64,000 nt of DNA from VRUE01 sp963816785 (GCA_963816785.1 CAWFLL010000002.1:248001-312000), one strand, 5' to 3'. Counted from the stretch's first letter, positions 28,678 through 36,350 are shown. The notes: generated by a model not told the origin, from the sequence alone. Program-made: numbers and translations.

Positions 28678-28837
28678 GCGGACTCAAGCAATGCAGGAGA
28701 CATAGGTCCCGCGCGATCCGGGTGGACACCTCCCCCGCCTGGTAAACCCATGGCACGTGTAGGTCTCCCCGCGCGCCGGACGCCTCGCTCAGCACTTCGC
28801 CTTCACCGGGCTGCAGGAACCTGAAATTCGCTTCCAT
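28631..28837 (-). other. Open frame of unclear status, possible gene remnant
   Basis: A 68-codon frame starting MEANFRFLQPGEGEVLSE, faintly like a cupin N-terminus, overlaps the GNAT remnant in another frame and ends in low-complexity residues. With the adjacent truncated GNAT it looks like debris of one or two older genes between zwf/DUF5661 and the tRNA. I see no complete domain. Confidence 0.2.
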
Positions 28838-28857
28838 CGGTCTATATTCGGTCCCGC

Positions 28858-28930
28858 GCCCGCCTAGCTCAACTGGTAGAGCACCGCTCTTGTAAAGCGG
28901 AGGTTTCCGGTTCGATTCCGGAGGCGGGCT
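28858..28930 (+). tRNA. tRNA-Thr (anticodon TGT)
   Basis: A complete 73-nt cloverleaf: acceptor GCCCGCC pairs with GGCGGGC at 28923-28929, the D arm has GCTC/GAGC, the anticodon stem CCGCT/AGCGG presents the loop CTTGTAA with anticodon TGT, and the T arm has TCCGG-TTCGATT-CCGGA. The discriminator is T at 28930 and the CCA end is not encoded. It decodes ACA and, by wobble, other threonine codons. Confidence 0.97.
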
Positions 28931-28936
28931 CTTTGA

Positions 28937-30319
28937 TCAGGCGTCGGTGGGGTCGCCCATGGCGCGGGCCTTCTCGGCGGCGAACTCCTCGTCGGTGAGG
29001 ACGCCCTTCTCCTTCAGGTCGGCGAGTTTCTCGAGGCGGGCGAGGCGGGTGTCCTGCTCGTCGGTGGGGGCCGCGGGCTCGCCGCCTTCCTTCTCTCCGT
29101 CCCCTTTCCGCACCTCCGGCAGGCGCAGTTTCTCCATCCGCTCGCCGATGTTCGCGCTCTTCACAGCCCCGGTCACCCGGTCCCTGGTCCCCCCGAAGAT
29201 GTCGTCCATCGTGACGTCGGGGTGCTCGGCTTCGGACTGGCGGCGGAGCTCATGGATGCCGAAGGCGGCGAGGCCGGCGAGGATCAGGGCGGTGAGGAAG
29301 GAGCGCAGGTTCTGCGTTGGGGCGGAGAGGAAGTAGATGCAGACGACGATCGCCAGGGCGGCGTAGACGTAGGCCGTGTGGTCGCGGAGGAAGGGGGTGA
29401 GGACGCGGCGGGTCGACTTGGCGGAGCCGGTGGGGGAGGCGAGCCAGCCGGCGATGCCGAAGAGGACGCCGAAGACGATCACCGTTGTCGCGATGCTGGT
29501 CATCAGCGAGGTGGCGATCGACCAGGCTTCTTCGGCCGCCGGCTTGATGCTTTCTTCGACAACCAGCTGGTCGACCACGATCCCGCCGACGATTTTGCGG
29601 AAGACGATCACCGCGAGGCCGGCGGCGATCAGGCCGACGCCGCAGAAGAGGACGGTTACCCAGCGGTCCTCGCGCGAGAGGTAGATCGCGAGGCCGAAGA
29701 AGAGGAAGGTGAGCAGGGTGAGGACGATCGCGAGGCCCTTGATCGCGGTCGCGATCGTCTGCGCGGTCTTCAGCTCGTCGGAGCGCAGGATCACGATCCG
29801 GCCCGCGTCTTCGGGGAGTTTTTCGGCCAGCGCTTTCCCGATCCCGACTTCGTTGGCAAGGTTGGTGACCAGGGTCGAGAGGTTCAGCGTCACTTCGCCT
29901 TCCCCGGTCGAGACGGCCTCCTTTTCGTCCTCGAGGACGGCAATCAGTTCTTCGTGCGCAGTCCTGTTCGCGGCGCGCCAGAGCTCCTGCGCTTTGTTCG
30001 TCTGCAGGACCTCGTTGGCGCCGGTTCCGGCCACCGAGCGCACCGCACCGGAAACGGGACCGGCGAGGTCCTTGGTGTCGCCGGGAAGGATGTCCTCGAG
30101 TTCTTTCTCGACGTCGACGTTTTCGTAGAGCGAGTCGACGAGGTAGTCGGCGACGGCTTCGCGGATCTTCACGTTGGCGATCAGCTTGTCGCTGGTCTGG
30201 ACCCAGTCGTCGGTGTTGAGCGCCTGGCGCTCGATCCAGATCGAGAAGACGCTGAGGAAGGCGAACACGGAGCCGAACACGACCAGCGTTTTGACGAGGC
30301 GGCGTCGTCCGCGGCTCAT
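28937..30319 (-). CDS. Membrane protein with C-terminal SHOCT domain
   Basis: 460 residues. One N-terminal helix (TLVVFGSVFAFLSVFSIWI), a long extracytoplasmic acidic segment (about 30-170), then helix pairs near 190-245, 270-300 and 320-360, and a cytoplasmic tail rich in Lys/Glu. The last 35 residues match SHOCT (LARLEKLADLKEKGVLTDEEFAAEKA), a short oligomerisation motif. The layout resembles other actinobacterial integral membrane proteins with large external loops; no function is known. It is divergent from the VOC gene. Confidence 0.75.
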   Translation of the reverse strand: MSRGRRRLVKTLVVFGSVFAFLSVFSIWIERQALNTDDWVQTSDKLIANVKIREAVADYLVDSLYENVDVEKELEDILPGDTKDLAGPVSGAVRSVAGTGANEVLQTNKAQELWRAANRTAHEELIAVLEDEKEAVSTGEGEVTLNLSTLVTNLANEVGIGKALAEKLPEDAGRIVILRSDELKTAQTIATAIKGLAIVLTLLTFLFFGLAIYLSREDRWVTVLFCGVGLIAAGLAVIVFRKIVGGIVVDQLVVEESIKPAAEEAWSIATSLMTSIATTVIVFGVLFGIAGWLASPTGSAKSTRRVLTPFLRDHTAYVYAALAIVVCIYFLSAPTQNLRSFLTALILAGLAAFGIHELRRQSEAEHPDVTMDDIFGGTRDRVTGAVKSANIGERMEKLRLPEVRKGDGEKEGGEPAAPTDEQDTRLARLEKLADLKEKGVLTDEEFAAEKARAMGDPTDA

Positions 30320-30328
30320 AGACCGATG

Positions 30329-30334
30329 ATGCTA
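30329..30334 (-). promoter_or_regulatory. -10 element TAGCAT, leaderless start of the SHOCT membrane protein
   Basis: TAGCAT on the minus strand ends 9 nt before ATG 30319. The overlapping plus-strand bases TATACG lie 8 nt before ATG 30347, so divergent leaderless promoters may overlap here. Confidence 0.4.
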
Positions 30335-30346
30335 TACGTGATGGGG

Positions 30347-31276
30347 ATGAAGCTGGAGGGGATCCACCACATCACCGCGATCACCGCCGACGGCCAGTCC
30401 AACGTCGACTTCTACGCGGGGGTGCTGGGCCTCCGGCTGGTGAAGAAAACGGTCAACCAGGACAACCCGACCGTCTACCACCTCTTCTTCGCCGACGAGA
30501 AGGGCAGCGCCGGCTCCGACCTCACCTTCTTCGAGTTCCCGGGCGTGCCGAAAGGGCGCGCCGGCGCCGGCGACGTCCACCGGATTGTCTGGCGGGTGAA
30601 TGCGCCCCAGGCGCTCGACTTCTGGGAGGGGCGGCTCGGCGCCAACGGGATCACGGTCGAGCGGGGCGAGAACAGCCTCCACTTCCCCGACCCCGAGGGC
30701 CTGGTCCACGAGCTGCTCGTCGTCGAGGTCGATGACGAGCCGCTGATCGCCGACCACCCCGAGGTGCCGGGAGAGCTGGCGTTGCAGGGCTTCCACGCGG
30801 TGCGGGCCTACTCTGCCGAGCCGGACGCGAGCAAGACGCTGTTCGAGGCGCTCGAGTTCGAGCCGACCGAGGAGGGCGGCGGCGACTGGGAAGCGCGCGG
30901 CTCCCAGCGCGGCGGCCTCTATCTCTACGACGAGCCGCCGGAGGAGCGCCCCCTGCAGGGTGCCGGCAGCGTCCATCACATCGCCTGGGCCTCGACGATC
31001 GACGAGCACGAGGAGTGGCGGGAGCGGGCGATCGCGGGCGGGGCCCAGCCGACCCCGGTGATCGATCGCTTCTACTTCCGCTCGATCTACTTCCGCGAGC
31101 CGAGCGGGGTCCTGTTCGAGATCGCCACCCTCGGCCCCGGCTTCACCGTCGACGAGCCGCTCGAGGAGCTCGGCGAAAAGCTCTCGCTGCCGCCCGACTA
31201 CGAGCACCTGCGCGACCAGGTCGAGCCGAACCTGCGCCCGATCGTCAACCCCCGCGCCGCCGCCCGCACCGAGTGA
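30347..31276 (+). CDS. VOC-family ring-cleaving dioxygenase (MhqO-like)
   Basis: About 309 residues made of two vicinal-oxygen-chelate modules. The first begins LEGIHHITAITADGQ and YAGVLGLRLVKKTVN; the second has GSVHHIAWAS and EPSGVLFEIATLGPGF, supplying the His/His/Glu iron ligands. This pattern is that of MhqA/MhqO, which cleave hydroquinone-type rings. Four in-frame ATGs exist (30326, 30329, 30341, 30347); the last gives the normal family start and sits 8 nt after a TATACG. Its stop overlaps the following maleylacetate reductase-like gene by 4 nt, which supports a hydroquinone route. Confidence 0.88.
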   Translation: MKLEGIHHITAITADGQSNVDFYAGVLGLRLVKKTVNQDNPTVYHLFFADEKGSAGSDLTFFEFPGVPKGRAGAGDVHRIVWRVNAPQALDFWEGRLGANGITVERGENSLHFPDPEGLVHELLVVEVDDEPLIADHPEVPGELALQGFHAVRAYSAEPDASKTLFEALEFEPTEEGGGDWEARGSQRGGLYLYDEPPEERPLQGAGSVHHIAWASTIDEHEEWRERAIAGGAQPTPVIDRFYFRSIYFREPSGVLFEIATLGPGFTVDEPLEELGEKLSLPPDYEHLRDQVEPNLRPIVNPRAAARTE

Positions 31277-32277
31277 GCCGAGACTTCATCTGGCGCGACG
31301 CCGACCGCGTGGTCGTCTTCCGCCGGGATGGGGTCGAGTGGGCGCCGCAGCTGCTCGGCGAACACGGCTTCGGGCCCTTCGAGCTGCTCAGCACCGAGCG
31401 GGCGCTGCGCGACGCTCCCGCCCTCGCCGACGCAGCCGACGGGGTCCACCTGGTCGCTCCCGGCCAGATCCCGGACACCGCGGCGGCGCTGCTCGTGAAG
31501 GCGCGCTCGACCCAGCTCGTCGCCTTCGGCGGCGGCCGGGTGATCGACACCGCGAAGGCGATCGCCGCGATCAGCGGCGCCGCGATCGCCGCGATCCCGA
31601 CCACGCTCTCGGGGGCGGAGATGACCGGCATCCACCGCCTCCCCGCCGGGGCCGAGGAGCGTGCCGTCGGCGTCGTCCGGCCGCAGCTGGTGATCGCCGA
31701 CCCCGAGGCGATGACCAGCCGCCCGGAGCCGAAGCTGCGGGCGGGCGCGATGAACGCCCTCGCGCACGGCGCCGACTCCCTCTACACGCAGTTCTCAAAC
31801 CCGGTCTCGGAGTGGGCGGCGTTGCGCGGGGCGGGGCTGATCGCCTCCGCGCTCGACGAAGACCGGGAGACGCGCGACCGCGCCGCCCTCGCCGAGGGAG
31901 CGATCCTCTGCGGCTACGCGATCGACTCCGGCCTCTTCTCGCTCCACCACGTCATCTGCCAGACGCTGGTCCGGGTCTGTGGCAGCCCCCACGCCGAGAC
32001 CAACGCGGCGATCCTGCCCCGCGCGATGGCCTTCATGGAGCCCCGCGCGCCCGACGCGATCGCCTCGCTGGCGGAGGCGATCGGCTGCTCGCCCGCCGAG
32101 ATCGAGTCCCGGATCCTCGAGCTCGGCGGCGACCCGGCCGGCCTCGGCGAGGCCGGCGCCGACCGCTCCAAGCTCGACGAGGCCCTCGACGCGATGCTGC
32201 AGCGGCCCGAGCTCGGCTTCAATCCGCAGCCGCCGACCAAAGCCGAGCTCGCCGAGCTGATCGACCGCGCCTGGTAG
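31273..32277 (+). CDS. Iron-containing alcohol dehydrogenase, maleylacetate reductase-like
   Basis: 334 residues of the Fe-ADH superfamily: the NAD(P) loop AFGGGRVIDTAKAIA (about 80-95), PTTLSGAEMTG, and metal ligands in AMNALAHGADSLYT and the HHVICQTL...SPHAETNAAILP segment. This set is typical of maleylacetate reductases, which reduce maleylacetate to 3-oxoadipate. GTG 31273 overlaps the stop of the ring-cleaving dioxygenase, so the two enzymes are probably consecutive steps from a hydroquinone or hydroxyquinol. A 4-hydroxymuconic semialdehyde dehydrogenase, needed between them for hydroquinone, is not adjacent. Confidence 0.85.
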   Translation: MSRDFIWRDADRVVVFRRDGVEWAPQLLGEHGFGPFELLSTERALRDAPALADAADGVHLVAPGQIPDTAAALLVKARSTQLVAFGGGRVIDTAKAIAAISGAAIAAIPTTLSGAEMTGIHRLPAGAEERAVGVVRPQLVIADPEAMTSRPEPKLRAGAMNALAHGADSLYTQFSNPVSEWAALRGAGLIASALDEDRETRDRAALAEGAILCGYAIDSGLFSLHHVICQTLVRVCGSPHAETNAAILPRAMAFMEPRAPDAIASLAEAIGCSPAEIESRILELGGDPAGLGEAGADRSKLDEALDAMLQRPELGFNPQPPTKAELAELIDRAW

Positions 32278-32287
32278 CAGATTCGCA

Positions 32288-32330
32288 TTTGTCGACCGAC
32301 CGGTTTAGCCACCTTGCGACGCTGCCGTCG
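32288..32330 (+). repeat. Intergenic repeat R1 (TTTGTCNACC family)
   Basis: Starts TTTGTCGACC, then CGGTTTAGCC and GCGACGCTGCCGTCGCT. It shares order and spacing of these blocks with R2, R3, R4 and R5, all on the + strand before small genes. Confidence 0.6.
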
Positions 32331-32384
32331 CTGACGGTCCGCCCGGACGAGAGGGAAGCCGCTGGTAGCCGTCGACTTCGCGGC

Positions 32385-32390
32385 TAGGCT
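32385..32390 (+). promoter_or_regulatory. -10 element TAGGCT, leaderless start
   Basis: TAGGCT ends 8 nt before ATG 32399. GTG 32393 lies too close to the hexamer, which decides the start in favour of ATG. Confidence 0.45.
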
Positions 32391-32398
32391 GGGTGGCC

Positions 32399-32764
32399 AT
32401 GGTCCGGGTTCTGACGGGCATTGTTGGCCTCGCCTTTCTCGCGGCACTGGGCGCGGATGCGGCGGCGGGGAACCCTCGCCTAGCGAGGTCAGGCGGGAAT
32501 TTGCTGCGGCAGCGGGCCATTGCAGGACGACTTCCAGCCAACGGCACCTACGAGCGGGTCAGATTGCACAACGCCGGCATTTCCTGTCAGCAGGCCGTCG
32601 CGATGCTCTATGTCATGGCCGGGGAAGTCGCAGAGCCGCAAAGGATCGATGGAGGCCCTGGCCCCCCGTGGTTCTGCCGCAATCTCCCGGCTTCGAGGTT
32701 GCCGTTGACCGTTCGCTGCCATCGCGGGCGGCAATTCTTCACCGCAGAACGGGTTCCGCGCTAG
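32399..32764 (+). CDS. Small secreted hypothetical protein
   Basis: 121 residues with an N-terminal signal peptide (VLTGIVGLAFLAALGADAAAG) and a mature part with four cysteines (ISCQQAVAMLYVMAG, WFCRNLP, VRCHRG), suggesting an exported disulfide-bonded protein. The motif order Cys...Cys followed by a basic end recurs in other small exported actinobacterial proteins, but I recognise no family. Preceded by repeat R1 and a leaderless promoter. Confidence 0.6.
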   Translation: MVRVLTGIVGLAFLAALGADAAAGNPRLARSGGNLLRQRAIAGRLPANGTYERVRLHNAGISCQQAVAMLYVMAGEVAEPQRIDGGPGPPWFCRNLPASRLPLTVRCHRGRQFFTAERVPR

Positions 32765-32797
32765 CGGAACAGAGCCGGATCGAGCTTCAGATCGTTC

Positions 32798-32840
32798 TTT
32801 GTCCACCGTCCGGTTTAACCAGCTTGTGACGCTGCCACCG
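32798..32840 (+). repeat. Intergenic repeat R2 (TTTGTCCACC family)
   Basis: TTTGTCCACC, then CGGTTTAACC and TGTGACGCTGCCACCG. It is the copy closest to the consensus and is most like R1 (about four of five bases identical over 43 bp). Confidence 0.6.
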
Positions 32841-32911
32841 ATCCGGATTGACGCTAACTTCCAGGCCTTCACGCAACGGGAGGCGCCCTGAAGGGCGTTG
32901 CCGACGGCCTG

Positions 32912-32917
32912 TAACCT
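32912..32917 (+). promoter_or_regulatory. -10 element TAACCT, leaderless start
   Basis: TAACCT ends 9 nt before ATG 32927, without a ribosome binding site. Confidence 0.45.
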
Positions 32918-32926
32918 GGGCTCGCC

Positions 32927-33154
32927 ATGGAGAGCCCCCCCGAACAAGATCGGCGCAAGTCCCGGTGGCAGCCTCCACCCGACTCGGACCTGATCGGCAT
33001 CCCCCTCGTTCTGGGCGTGGTCCTGGCCGTTCTCGCCATCCTGGCGGCGTTCATCTTCATCGGCTGGTTCGGCCTGATTGTGCTGGTCGTCGTCTTGATC
33101 GCCGCCCTTGTGATCAGCTATCGCGTCATAACCGCTTCAGAGGCCGAGGACTAG
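32927..33154 (+). CDS. Small membrane protein
   Basis: 75 residues: a polar, proline- and arginine-rich N-terminus (about 1-24), then two membrane helices separated by a short turn at about residue 47 (LVLGVVLAVLAILAAFIFI and GLIVLVVVLIAALVISY), then a short acidic tail. DUF6131-like small proteins of actinobacteria have this layout, but assignment is uncertain. A hairpin follows the stop codon. Confidence 0.6.
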   Translation: MESPPEQDRRKSRWQPPPDSDLIGIPLVLGVVLAVLAILAAFIFIGWFGLIVLVVVLIAALVISYRVITASEAED

Positions 33155-33159
33155 GCATT

Positions 33160-33191
33160 CGCAAGGAGGCTGGGCAGGGAAGCTCCTTGCG
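33160..33191 (+). terminator. Hairpin after the small membrane protein
   Basis: CGCAAGGAG (33160-33168) and CTCCTTGCG (33183-33191) pair perfectly around 14 nt, 5 nt after the stop. The rest of the 291-nt gap to the next gene holds repeat R3 and nothing else I can identify. Confidence 0.55.
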
Positions 33192-33287
33192 CGAAGAACG
33201 TCGAGATGCCCGGCCTTTTCCAGGTGTTTGGCCCATTTGGACAGGTCCACAGCTGTCGCCGCTCTCGGTCGCGGCAGCGGTCTGACT

Positions 33288-33330
33288 TTTGTCCACCGCA
33301 AGGTTTTACCGGGCGCGCGGTATCTCTGAT
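33288..33330 (+). repeat. Intergenic repeat R3 (TTTGTCCACC family, divergent 3' half)
   Basis: TTTGTCCACC followed by GGTTTTACCGGGC. Its left flank GCGGCAGCGGTCTGAC matches the left flank of R4 (GCGGCAGCGTCTGAC), so the repeated unit extends at least 17 bp further left in these two copies. Confidence 0.5.
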
Positions 33331-33445
33331 GCCGCCCTTCGCTGCCGGGCATATCTCGAGCGCTGCTCCGCGTGACTCTCGCTTGACGCGCTCCACTCGC
33401 TGTGGCACCTTCGCCTTGCATACGCAATCGCCGAGAGGGACAAAG

Positions 33446-33742
33446 GTGGCAAAGGGCCTGATCTTGGAGTTCGACGGCGACGCTCAGACCTATGGAAGGG
33501 TCACCGAGCGCCTTGGCATCGACGTGGTAAGCGGTGAGGGCGACTGGCCGGCAGGCCTGCTTTTTCACAGTGGCGGAGCCAAGCCAGGCGGCTGGATCGT
33601 CTCCGAGGTCTGGGCCTCGCAGGAGGACCAAGAACGGTTCATGGCTGAGCGCCTCGGGCAAGCCCTGAAAGAAGCCGGCGTAGAGAAGCCGCCACGCCGC
33701 ATCGAGTGGTTCGATCTGGCTGTGTTCCACAGTCTCCAGTAG
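33446..33742 (+). CDS. Conserved hypothetical protein, possible dimeric alpha/beta barrel
   Basis: 98 residues: LILEFDGDAQTYGRV, DWPAGLLFHSGGA, GGWIVSEVWASQEDQERFM and a final WFDLAVFHSL. The strand-helix pattern with VSEVWxSxExxxxFM is that of antibiotic-biosynthesis-monooxygenase-like barrels, which are often annotated as hypothetical in actinobacteria. GTG 33446 has GAGAGGGAC about 7 nt upstream. Preceded by repeat R3. Confidence 0.65.
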   Translation: MAKGLILEFDGDAQTYGRVTERLGIDVVSGEGDWPAGLLFHSGGAKPGGWIVSEVWASQEDQERFMAERLGQALKEAGVEKPPRRIEWFDLAVFHSLQ

Positions 33743-33885
33743 CTCTCAGATTCCTGGACCTTCTGCAGACCGGCTGGCCTCCCCTTCTAGGCAGCGTCAG
33801 GCATCGGCGGGGTAGCACCTAACGGCCCGGAGTCGATCTCCACGCTGATCCATCCGTCCGCGGGCGGCGGGATGCTTCGCGGGCT

Positions 33886-34338
33886 TTGAGGCGCGATCCG
33901 TCCTATTTCGTAGTTGCGGGGATCGCCCTGGACCGGGAGATGAGCAGGCTGCGGGCGCTGTCGGTGTTCGCAGACGGGCCACTCGCGGGGCGGGAGCCCG
34001 AGCTCAAGGTGCGACGGGCGCGCAGGCGCCCGAATTGTCTCGGCTTCGCCGTGCCAAGCCAGTTTCGCCTCTCCGTCACCGCGTATCCGGGAATCCGCGT
34101 GGGCGACGTCCTCGAGGCGCTACTCCACGAGCTGGTCCACCTGCACGTCGGGCGTGCTGCGGAGGCGCATGTCTGGCACGGCCCAACGTTCAAGGGGACG
34201 CTCGCACAGGCGATGGACGAGGGCTACGGGATCACCGAGCTGAGACCGTCCAGCACCCGCCATGGCACCTATGCCGAGGCGATCGAGCGGACACGGCTCG
34301 GCAACGGCAAGCAGCTTACGATCCCGCTCGCCGCCTGA
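33886..34338 (+). CDS. SprT-like zinc metalloprotease-type protein
   Basis: 150 residues with the zinc motif LLHELVHLHVG (HExxH) and a downstream HVWHGPTFKGTL with a third histidine, the SprT/Spartan arrangement. The N-terminal part has CLGFAVPSQFRLSVTAYPG, typical of a bacterial SprT-like group. The start is uncertain: TTG 33886 gives the longest form, ATG 33940 is in frame before the conserved core. It is likely cytoplasmic; substrate unknown. Nothing recognisable lies in the 143 nt before it. Confidence 0.72.
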   Translation: MRRDPSYFVVAGIALDREMSRLRALSVFADGPLAGREPELKVRRARRRPNCLGFAVPSQFRLSVTAYPGIRVGDVLEALLHELVHLHVGRAAEAHVWHGPTFKGTLAQAMDEGYGITELRPSSTRHGTYAEAIERTRLGNGKQLTIPLAA

Positions 34339-34465
34339 CGCGGTGCGGGACGAGAGAAGCCACAGACGTTCTGGCGTCAGTTGCGTCTTGGACCACCGGC
34401 CGACAGTGAAGCGCAAGCGGCCAGCCTCCAGGCCGACCGCTTGCTTCCCGTTCAGGAGATCCAGC

Positions 34466-35164
34466 TCACTTCGCCTGCGTTGCGACGACTGCAACCTGGT
34501 CGAGCGTCGACCCCGACGTGCAGTCTGTTTCATTGCCGAACATCTGCAGCGTGATGGTCTGTGGCTTCCCGGGCTGGGTGAGCCCCACCGGGAAGGAGAC
34601 GTCAGCCTGGGGGATGCCGTTGGGGAATGGCGGTTCGGGCGGGCTGACCGGCGCCAGGAGCACGAACAGCTCGCCGACCAGCACGGGGTTTCCGTTGATG
34701 GCCGGCAAGAGGGACACGAAGCATTGTTGCGTCCCGCTCTGGACCAGGGTGCCACGCGCCTCCATGTTCAAGGTGATCAGCTGACCGGCCACTGGCGTCA
34801 CGCTCAGCGGGGGGTTGAGGGGCACGTCCACGGGGCCGTCCTGTTTCGCCGAAACTGGGCCAGCGCTAGCGCTGGCGATCACGTTCGTCCCCGCCGCGAG
34901 CTTCGCGAAGTTGACGGCGCCGTCGCCGACTTTTGCGTTGGTCACCGCACCCTTCTTGAGTTTGGCCGAGGTCACCGCGTTCTTGGCCAGGTTCTTCGCC
35001 TTGACCGCGTTCTTGGCCAGGTTCTTGTTCTTCACCGCCCCCTTGCCGATTTGCTTGCTGGTGATCTTGTGGGCAGCCCAGACGACGCCACCGCTCAGCG
35101 CCAGGAACAGCGCCAGGGTTGCGACCACATTCGCGTAGCTGAGCCTTGGTCGGATGCTCATCAT
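34466..35164 (-). CDS. Envelope protein with ANVVAT anchor and polar tandem repeats
   Basis: 232 residues. The N-terminus RLSYANVVATLALFLALSGG is a membrane anchor or uncleaved signal, followed by short repeats around residues 33-85 (KNKNLAKNAV, KAKNLAKNAV, SAKLKKGAV, NAKVGDGAV) that look like a beta-solenoid or stalk, then a globular beta-rich domain. Related proteins occur at 39598 and 62585 in this window. The family is very common in Thermoleophilia and has no known role. ATG 35164 has GGAGGT 5 nt upstream. Confidence 0.7.
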   Translation of the reverse strand: MMSIRPRLSYANVVATLALFLALSGGVVWAAHKITSKQIGKGAVKNKNLAKNAVKAKNLAKNAVTSAKLKKGAVTNAKVGDGAVNFAKLAAGTNVIASASAGPVSAKQDGPVDVPLNPPLSVTPVAGQLITLNMEARGTLVQSGTQQCFVSLLPAINGNPVLVGELFVLLAPVSPPEPPFPNGIPQADVSFPVGLTQPGKPQTITLQMFGNETDCTSGSTLDQVAVVATQAK

Positions 35165-35271
35165 CGATACCTCCTCGGGTCCGAGACGGGACGGGTGCTG
35201 GGCCGCACCGCGCGGCTACCGGCGAGCCTCAACACTAGCCCCCTTGGCCTCGAATGCGGCAGCGTCTGACC

Positions 35272-35315
35272 TTTGTCCACCTACGGGTTTACCCGGTTGG
35301 CAACGCTACCCCCGC
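35272..35315 (+). repeat. Intergenic repeat R4 (TTTGTCCACC family)
   Basis: TTTGTCCACC, then GGGTTTACCC, then AACGCTACCCCCGCT. Shares its left flank with R3. Confidence 0.55.
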
Positions 35316-35340
35316 TCACCATTTCCGGTCAGGCAGGACC

Positions 35341-35346
35341 TATCCT
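35341..35346 (+). promoter_or_regulatory. -10 element TATCCT, leaderless start
   Basis: TATCCT ends 6 nt before GTG 35353, which fixes that codon, rather than GTG 35360, as the likely start. Confidence 0.5.
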
Positions 35347-35352
35347 GGATCC

Positions 35353-35860
35353 GTGAAACGTGCCACCTGGGCGATCGCGCTTTGCCATCCTCGCCCTGGC
35401 CTCAGCGGTGGTGGTTGCGGGAGCCGTCCCCAAAGGCATCGACTTGGCGGAAAGCAGTGAGAGCGAACCGCGATTCTGTGGACGTTCCGGAGGCAAGGCT
35501 CTCAAGAAACGGCACTCTAGGAGTCGAAGCCTTGTCTTGGTGGCGAATAAGACGGTGTATTTGCCCGGAGCGACGGTATTCGCTCGCTTGCTCAACCTAA
35601 CCGATGAAGCGGCGATTTACGGAGTTGGATTTAGGATAATGCGCTTGAGAGCGGGTGGGTGGACCATTGATCCGGCAAGTCCACAGGGTTGGGTCAAGAA
35701 GGGTTATCCACTCCCAAGTGGCTCGGTTGGACGTTGTTTCGAATTTCCGATTCCAGCTGACCAACCTCAGGGCCACTATCGACTGTCAACCGCTGTGACG
35801 CTGCTCGGGGAGGACACACCGCTCCAAGCCCGACGCTCGGTCGAATTTGTGGTGCGTTGA
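35353..35860 (+). CDS. Exported Ig-like domain protein, one frameshift as read
   Basis: With an extra C near 35380 removed, the N-terminus becomes a normal signal peptide (KRATWAIAFAILALASAVV). The mature protein has one bacterial Ig-like domain: VANKTVYLPGATVFARLLNLTDEAAIYGVGF, with YxLPG and the later RCFEFPIPADQPQGHYRL. Such domains occur in exported stress or antibiotic-response proteins. Codon use here is less GC-biased than in the surroundings (many A/T-ending codons), suggesting later arrival. About 168 residues. Confidence 0.62.
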
Positions 35861-35908
35861 TCACCAGACGCTGCGTCCCTCCGTTCCCTCGTGGGAGCGG
35901 AGAAGACG

Positions 35909-36215
35909 ATGGCAACTGCTGAGAACGCGGCAATCGTTCGCCGCGGTTATAAGCCTTCAATGCGGCCGACATGGAGACGCTGACCGAGCTCTTCGACGAG
36001 AACACCTCATGGCACACACCGGGGCGAAGCTCCATCGTCGGCGACCACACGATGATGAGGGCCGCGAGGTGTGCATTCATCACAACAGCGCGGAGCGAGA
36101 CGGCAAGCTCCTTGACGTTGACTGCTGCCTCGTCTTCGAGCTCAAGGACGGCCGGGTTACTGACGGTCGGGAGTACTTTTACGACCTCAACGCTTGGGAC
36201 GAGTTCTGGTCGTAG
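35909..36215 (+). pseudogene. SnoaL-like polyketide cyclase/ketosteroid isomerase family, decayed
   Basis: From ATG 35909 the N-terminus matches a SnoaL-like protein (AIVRRGYKA, then in another frame FNAADMETLTELFDENTSWHTPGRSS) and the C-terminus resumes in a third frame (SAERDGKLLDVDCCLVFELKDGRV, YDLNAWDEFWS). The family normally has about 130 residues; here roughly 30 central residues are missing in addition to two frame changes. An internal deletion plus frameshifts points to a true pseudogene, unlike the single-base errors elsewhere. Confidence 0.7.
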
Positions 36216-36316
36216 CCCCGCCGGGCGCGAGTAGCGGCTCGGAAGAGCCGATCTGCGGCTACGCGGCGAGTGCCTCGCTCCCGCCTTCTGCAAGAACCAG
36301 CACCCCCTAAGCCGCG

Positions 36317-36350
36317 CCACCGTTTAGCCAGCTGGGAACTCTCCCGCAGC
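36317..36350 (+). repeat. Intergenic repeat R5 (partial)
   Basis: CCACCGTTTAGCCAGCTGGGAACTCT aligns with the middle of R1/R2 (ACC, GGTTTAnCCAGCTTG, ACGCT); the leading TTTGTC is lost. It lies before the nitroreductase gene at the same spacing as R4 from its gene. Confidence 0.45.

Noticed and set aside
32288..36350. Repeats R1-R5 as integron attC sites separating gene cassettes
   Set aside because: GGTTTAACC in R2 resembles one attC end, but the matching GTTRRRY core and the large imperfect palindrome are missing, copies lie upstream of promoters, and there is no integrase in the window.
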